A stretch of 7,577 nucleotides of DNA from Pseudomonadota bacterium (GTDB lineage: Bacteria; Bdellovibrionota; Bacteriovoracia; Bacteriovoracales; Bacteriovoracaceae). A program made the translations under genes and the position numbers. Location: the NCBI GenBank assembly GCA_023432655.1, contig JAEYUK010000157.1, positions 1-7,577 on the forward strand, read 5' to 3'. Position 1 is the stretch's first letter. Every line of letters begins with the position of its first letter. Below are positions 5,878 through 7,577 of the stretch, one piece after another. The notes under the pieces were generated by a model, which searched no databases, was not told the DNA's origin, and saw nothing but the letters and a program-made list of their open reading frames with translations.

Positions 5878-6770
5878 GGGTAATCAGGAACTTTTACTGG
5901 TTCTTCGGGCAAGGGTATTTTTTCATCGTCGCCAGGAACCATGGGAAAAGAGCCATCGATCCAAGCCTTTTTGGCCATTTCTATTTTCTCCATGCTACTA
6001 GAGACGAGGTTCCACCAAATATAACGTTTCTCAGGGAAAGCTTCTCCGCCAATGAGGGCCAAAACCACATCGCTTGAGTGCTGGAGTTCTATTGCCGAAT
6101 CATCCTGCATCACGATCATCTGGCCTTCCTGATAAACTGTACCATTCATTGTGATCTCACCCTTAACGACATACAATGCATGTTCATGGCCTTTCTCTTC
6201 GAACGAAAAAGATCCTTCTTTAAACCCTCTCATGACCATGAAAATGAGGGGACTATAAGCATGAAGCTTCGAACTAAACCCCAAGGCGCTTCCGGCCACT
6301 AAATTAATATCCAGTGATTCTGTCTTAAATTCAGGAATGTCACTTTTCTCATAGTGGTGAAAACTTGGATCAACGTCCTCAAAGGCCTTAGGCAGAGCGA
6401 CCCAGAATTGAAGACCATGAATACTCCGATCTTTCTTTCTGGCGTCAACACTTTCTCGTTCAGAGTGTGAAATCCCCTTCCCTGCGGTCATCCAGTTGAC
6501 CTCGCCGGGTAAAATCAACTGGGTCGATCCCAGCGAATCCCGATGGAGAAGGGAGCCTTCAAATAAATAAGTAAGAGTCGAAAGACCAATATGAGGATGG
6601 GCTCTTACATCCACCTGATCATCCGGCGCTTTGAGAAATACGGGCCCCATATGGTCTAAAAAAATAAAGGGGCCAACCATTCTTTTCTTCATCCAGGGAA
6701 GAATTCTTCTTACCGGTATACCTATGTCTTTAGTCCGGGAATTAATAATTAACTGAATTTCATTTTTCAT
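5874..6770 (-). CDS. Pirin-family cupin protein
   Basis: Pirin, a bicupin Fe(II) protein (298 residues); bacterial members are redox-sensitive regulators or have quercetin-dioxygenase activity (YhhW). The N-terminal cupin carries the complete metal site at His58, His60, His102 and Glu104, seen in AHPHIGLSTLTY (57-68) and GKGISHSER (97-105), spaced as in human pirin. The following HGLQFWVALP (118-127) is also a family signature. The C-terminal cupin (about 160-270) is present and full length. The start at 6770 has a GGAGG(GGG) ribosome site. A perfect TATAAT lies about 50 bases upstream. The gene ends overlapping the LysR stop by four bases. Function in this organism, whether quercetinase-like detoxification or regulatory, cannot be told from sequence. 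No signal peptide: cytoplasmic. Confidence 0.93.
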   Translation of the reverse strand: MKNEIQLIINSRTKDIGIPVRRILPWMKKRMVGPFIFLDHMGPVFLKAPDDQVDVRAHPHIGLSTLTYLFEGSLLHRDSLGSTQLILPGEVNWMTAGKGISHSERESVDARKKDRSIHGLQFWVALPKAFEDVDPSFHHYEKSDIPEFKTESLDINLVAGSALGFSSKLHAYSPLIFMVMRGFKEGSFSFEEKGHEHALYVVKGEITMNGTVYQEGQMIVMQDDSAIELQHSSDVVLALIGGEAFPEKRYIWWNLVSSSMEKIEMAKKAWIDGSFPMVPGDDEKIPLPEEPVKVPDYP

Positions 6771-6817
6771 AAAACCCCCTCCACCACATATTTTCCCTCC
6801 TCCATTTCCTGATTGTC

Positions 6818-6846
6818 ATTATATTAGCTTCGGACAACATAAATAA
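6818..6846 (-). promoter_or_regulatory. Probable promoter of the pirin gene
   Basis: On the minus strand a perfect -10 hexamer TATAAT occupies 6823-6818. At a 17-base spacing a weak -35, TTATTT, occupies 6846-6841. Transcription would start near 6811, giving an untranslated leader of about 40 bases that ends in the purine-rich ribosome site. The -10 is convincing; the -35 is poor. Confidence 0.5.
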
Positions 6847-6877
6847 GAGCTGATTAAGTAGATTCATAGTCCATACA

Positions 6878-6883
6878 TATAGA
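6878..6883 (+). promoter_or_regulatory. Candidate -10 box for the FKBP gene
   Basis: TATAGA (four of six consensus bases) is the best -10 candidate between pirin and the FKBP gene on the plus strand. The -35 region at 6854-6860 is weak. Initiation near 6890 would leave a leader of about 43 bases that includes CCTCCT (6897-6902). Tentative. Confidence 0.25.
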
Positions 6884-6921
6884 CAAAGCTTTAGAACCTC
6901 CTGGACAATTGACGGACTTAA

Positions 6922-6927
6922 AAGGAG
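6922..6927 (+). promoter_or_regulatory. Ribosome binding site fixing the FKBP start
   Basis: AAGGAG lies five bases before the ATG at 6933. It falls inside the alternative in-frame TTG-initiated extension that begins at 6909, which has no ribosome site of its own, so 6933 is the correct start. A CTCCT at 6898-6902 is complementary to the AGGAG here and could partly mask it. Confidence 0.8.
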
Positions 6928-6932
6928 CAAAA

Positions 6933-7265
6933 ATGGAGTTAAAAATTACTGACACTGTCGTCGGAGAAGGAAAAGAAGCGGTTAAAGGCGCTCTTCTGAC
7001 AATGAACTATGAAGGTTTTTTAGAAAATGGAACAAAGTTCGATTCTTCTTTGGATCGTGGACGCCCCTTCGAATTTGTGATTGGCTCAGGTAGAGTCATT
7101 AAAGGTTGGGATCAAGGTATTATGGGGATGAAAGAAGGCGGAAAAAGAACACTTCATATTCCAGCGAATCTTGCCTATGGAGACCGCGCTGTGGGTGGAA
7201 TCATTCCACCAAACTCAAATCTCATTTTTCATGTAGAATTAATCGAAGTACTAACCCGCGATTAA
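6933..7265 (+). CDS. FKBP-type peptidyl-prolyl cis-trans isomerase
   Basis: Single-domain FKBP (110 residues), a cytoplasmic folding helper that catalyses cis-trans isomerisation of Xaa-Pro bonds. The domain occupies the whole protein. Active-site positions known from FKBP12 are all present: Tyr26, Phe36-Asp37 (TKFDSS), Phe46, Val55-Ile56 (GRVIKGWD), Trp59, Tyr82 (AYGDR) and Phe99 (LIFHVEL). No signal peptide, no dimerisation extension and no inserted chaperone (IF) domain, so it is the minimal FKBP12-like kind rather than FkpA, FklB or SlyD. The start is set by the AAGGAG site; the upstream TTG would add eight unsupported residues. It stands alone on the plus strand between the divergent pirin gene and the convergent binding-protein gene, and is probably a single-gene transcript. 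Nothing suggests a link to the carotenoid locus. Confidence 0.95.
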   Translation: MELKITDTVVGEGKEAVKGALLTMNYEGFLENGTKFDSSLDRGRPFEFVIGSGRVIKGWDQGIMGMKEGGKRTLHIPANLAYGDRAVGGIIPPNSNLIFHVELIEVLTRD

Positions 7266-7269
7266 CACC

Positions 7270-7295
7270 AAAAAAAGGGCCCCTGAAAGGGGCCC
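7270..7295 (-). terminator. Rho-independent terminator of the minus-strand binding-protein gene
   Basis: A perfect 7-bp stem GGGCCCC (7277-7283) / GGGGCCC (7289-7295) with a five-base loop TGAAA. Read on the minus strand it is followed by seven T (7276-7270), the classic form, and it lies just seven bases past the stop of the minus-strand gene. On the plus strand the hairpin follows the FKBP stop by 11 bases but has no T tract after it, so it may act only weakly in that direction. Confidence 0.88.
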
Positions 7296-7301
7296 AGATA
7301 C

Positions 7302-7577
7302 TTAGAATTTAGAAGTCAGTTCTTTTTTCTTTTCCAGATCTACATCAAGGTACTGATAGAGGTGCTGAAAGTATTCACTATAACCAAAGTTCTTTACCCA
7401 CCCTTGGCTAATATATTGTTTCTCACGGTGAAAACCAAAAATCCAAGGAACCTGCTCTGAAACCATTTGATTAATTTCAGCATAGAGTTTTGAACGTTCT
7501 GGTGAATCCTGCATAAGAGTCGCTTTTTTAAAGAGCTCATCAAACTTTGGATTACAGTAGTTAGCACCGTTAGAGCC
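7302..7577 (-). CDS. Peptide/oligopeptide ABC-transporter substrate-binding protein, C-terminal end (cut by window edge)
   Basis: The last 91 residues of a family 5 extracellular solute-binding protein (DppA/OppA type), which delivers peptides or similar ligands to an inner-membrane ABC importer in the periplasm. The open frame continues to the window edge, so the N-terminal part with signal peptide lies outside. Visible signatures are NYCNPKFDELFKKA (residues 6-19 of the fragment), the DSPERSKLYAEINQMVSEQV helix and PWIFGFH, which match the conserved C-terminal end of the family (NPEFD, helix with R-x-x-LY, then a Pro-rich strand). The fragment then has a lysine-rich tail ending KKKELTSKF. 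An ATG at 7514 within the fragment is internal, not the start. A strong terminator follows the stop after seven bases, so this is the last gene of its transcript. Ligand unknown. Confidence 0.88.
   Translation of the reverse strand, partial: GSNGANYCNPKFDELFKKATLMQDSPERSKLYAEINQMVSEQVPWIFGFHREKQYISQGWVKNFGYSEYFQHLYQYLDVDLEKKKELTSKF

Noticed and set aside
6078..6302. Plus-strand open frame opposite pirin
   Set aside because: Antisense to the C-terminal cupin of pirin; no recognisable features.
6909..6932. TTG-initiated extension of FKBP
   Set aside because: The strong AAGGAG site lies within it and points to the ATG at 6933; the shorter form begins as FKBP12-like proteins do.
7270..7295. Hairpin as an intrinsic terminator for FKBP
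   Set aside because: The T tract exists only on the minus-strand side; on the plus strand the stem is followed by AGATACTT, so strong plus-strand termination is not supported.
7106..7312. Second plus-strand frame inside the FKBP gene running into the terminator
   Set aside because: Shifted frame of the FKBP domain; the reading through the hairpin is not a plausible protein.

Overview
The window is a compact stretch of bacterial chromosome with about nine genes. GC content is moderate (roughly 42% by eye) and intergenic gaps are short. The outer-membrane-type lipocalin, secreted DUF2141 protein, oligopeptide-type binding protein and carotenoid genes fit a Gram-negative bacterium. The protein style and low-to-mid GC make me think of a Bdellovibrionota (Bacteriovorax-like) organism, but this is an impression, not a proof. 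There is no sign of phage, IS elements, CRISPR or RNA genes.

Region 1 (1-2069, minus strand) is a carotenoid operon read right to left: a secreted Blc-type lipocalin, then a geranylgeranyl-diphosphate-type polyprenyl synthase, then the N-terminal third of a CrtI phytoene desaturase that runs off the left edge. The last two genes overlap by 14 bases. The lipocalin carries a run of 10 G directly after its signal peptide.

Region 2 (2070-2179) is the divergent control region. It holds a nested set of inverted repeats whose half-sites read TACACA/TGTGTA, with a 12-base spacer between the best pair. This is the kind of operator described for B12-dependent LitR/CarH photoregulators.

Region 3 (2180-4476, plus strand) is a two-gene operon with an ATGA overlap. 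It encodes a MerR-family regulator with a C-terminal cobalamin-binding module (CarH/LitR/CarA architecture), and a fusion of a TIGR01777 (YfcH-type) nucleotide-sugar-epimerase-like domain with an SRPBCC lipid/ligand-binding domain. A DUF2141 secreted protein (4463-4888, minus) converges on it with a 14-base overlap. DUF2141, lipocalins, TIGR01777-SRPBCC proteins and crt genes recur around light-responsive MerR/B12 regulators, so 1-4888 reads as one photo-oxidative-stress/carotenoid locus. Its regulator keeps the lower cobalamin ligand motif (DLHEIG) and the Glu-His pair, but lacks the Trp and the following His that cap and photo-trap the cofactor in characterised CarH. This is the most interesting point of the window.

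Region 4 (4978-6770) is a CrgA-like LysR regulator converging, with a 4-base overlap, on a pirin with an intact metal site. Region 5 (6771-7577) holds a small cytoplasmic FKBP-type prolyl isomerase with a clear ribosome binding site. After a strong hairpin terminator comes the C-terminal end of a peptide-ABC-transporter substrate-binding protein on the minus strand.
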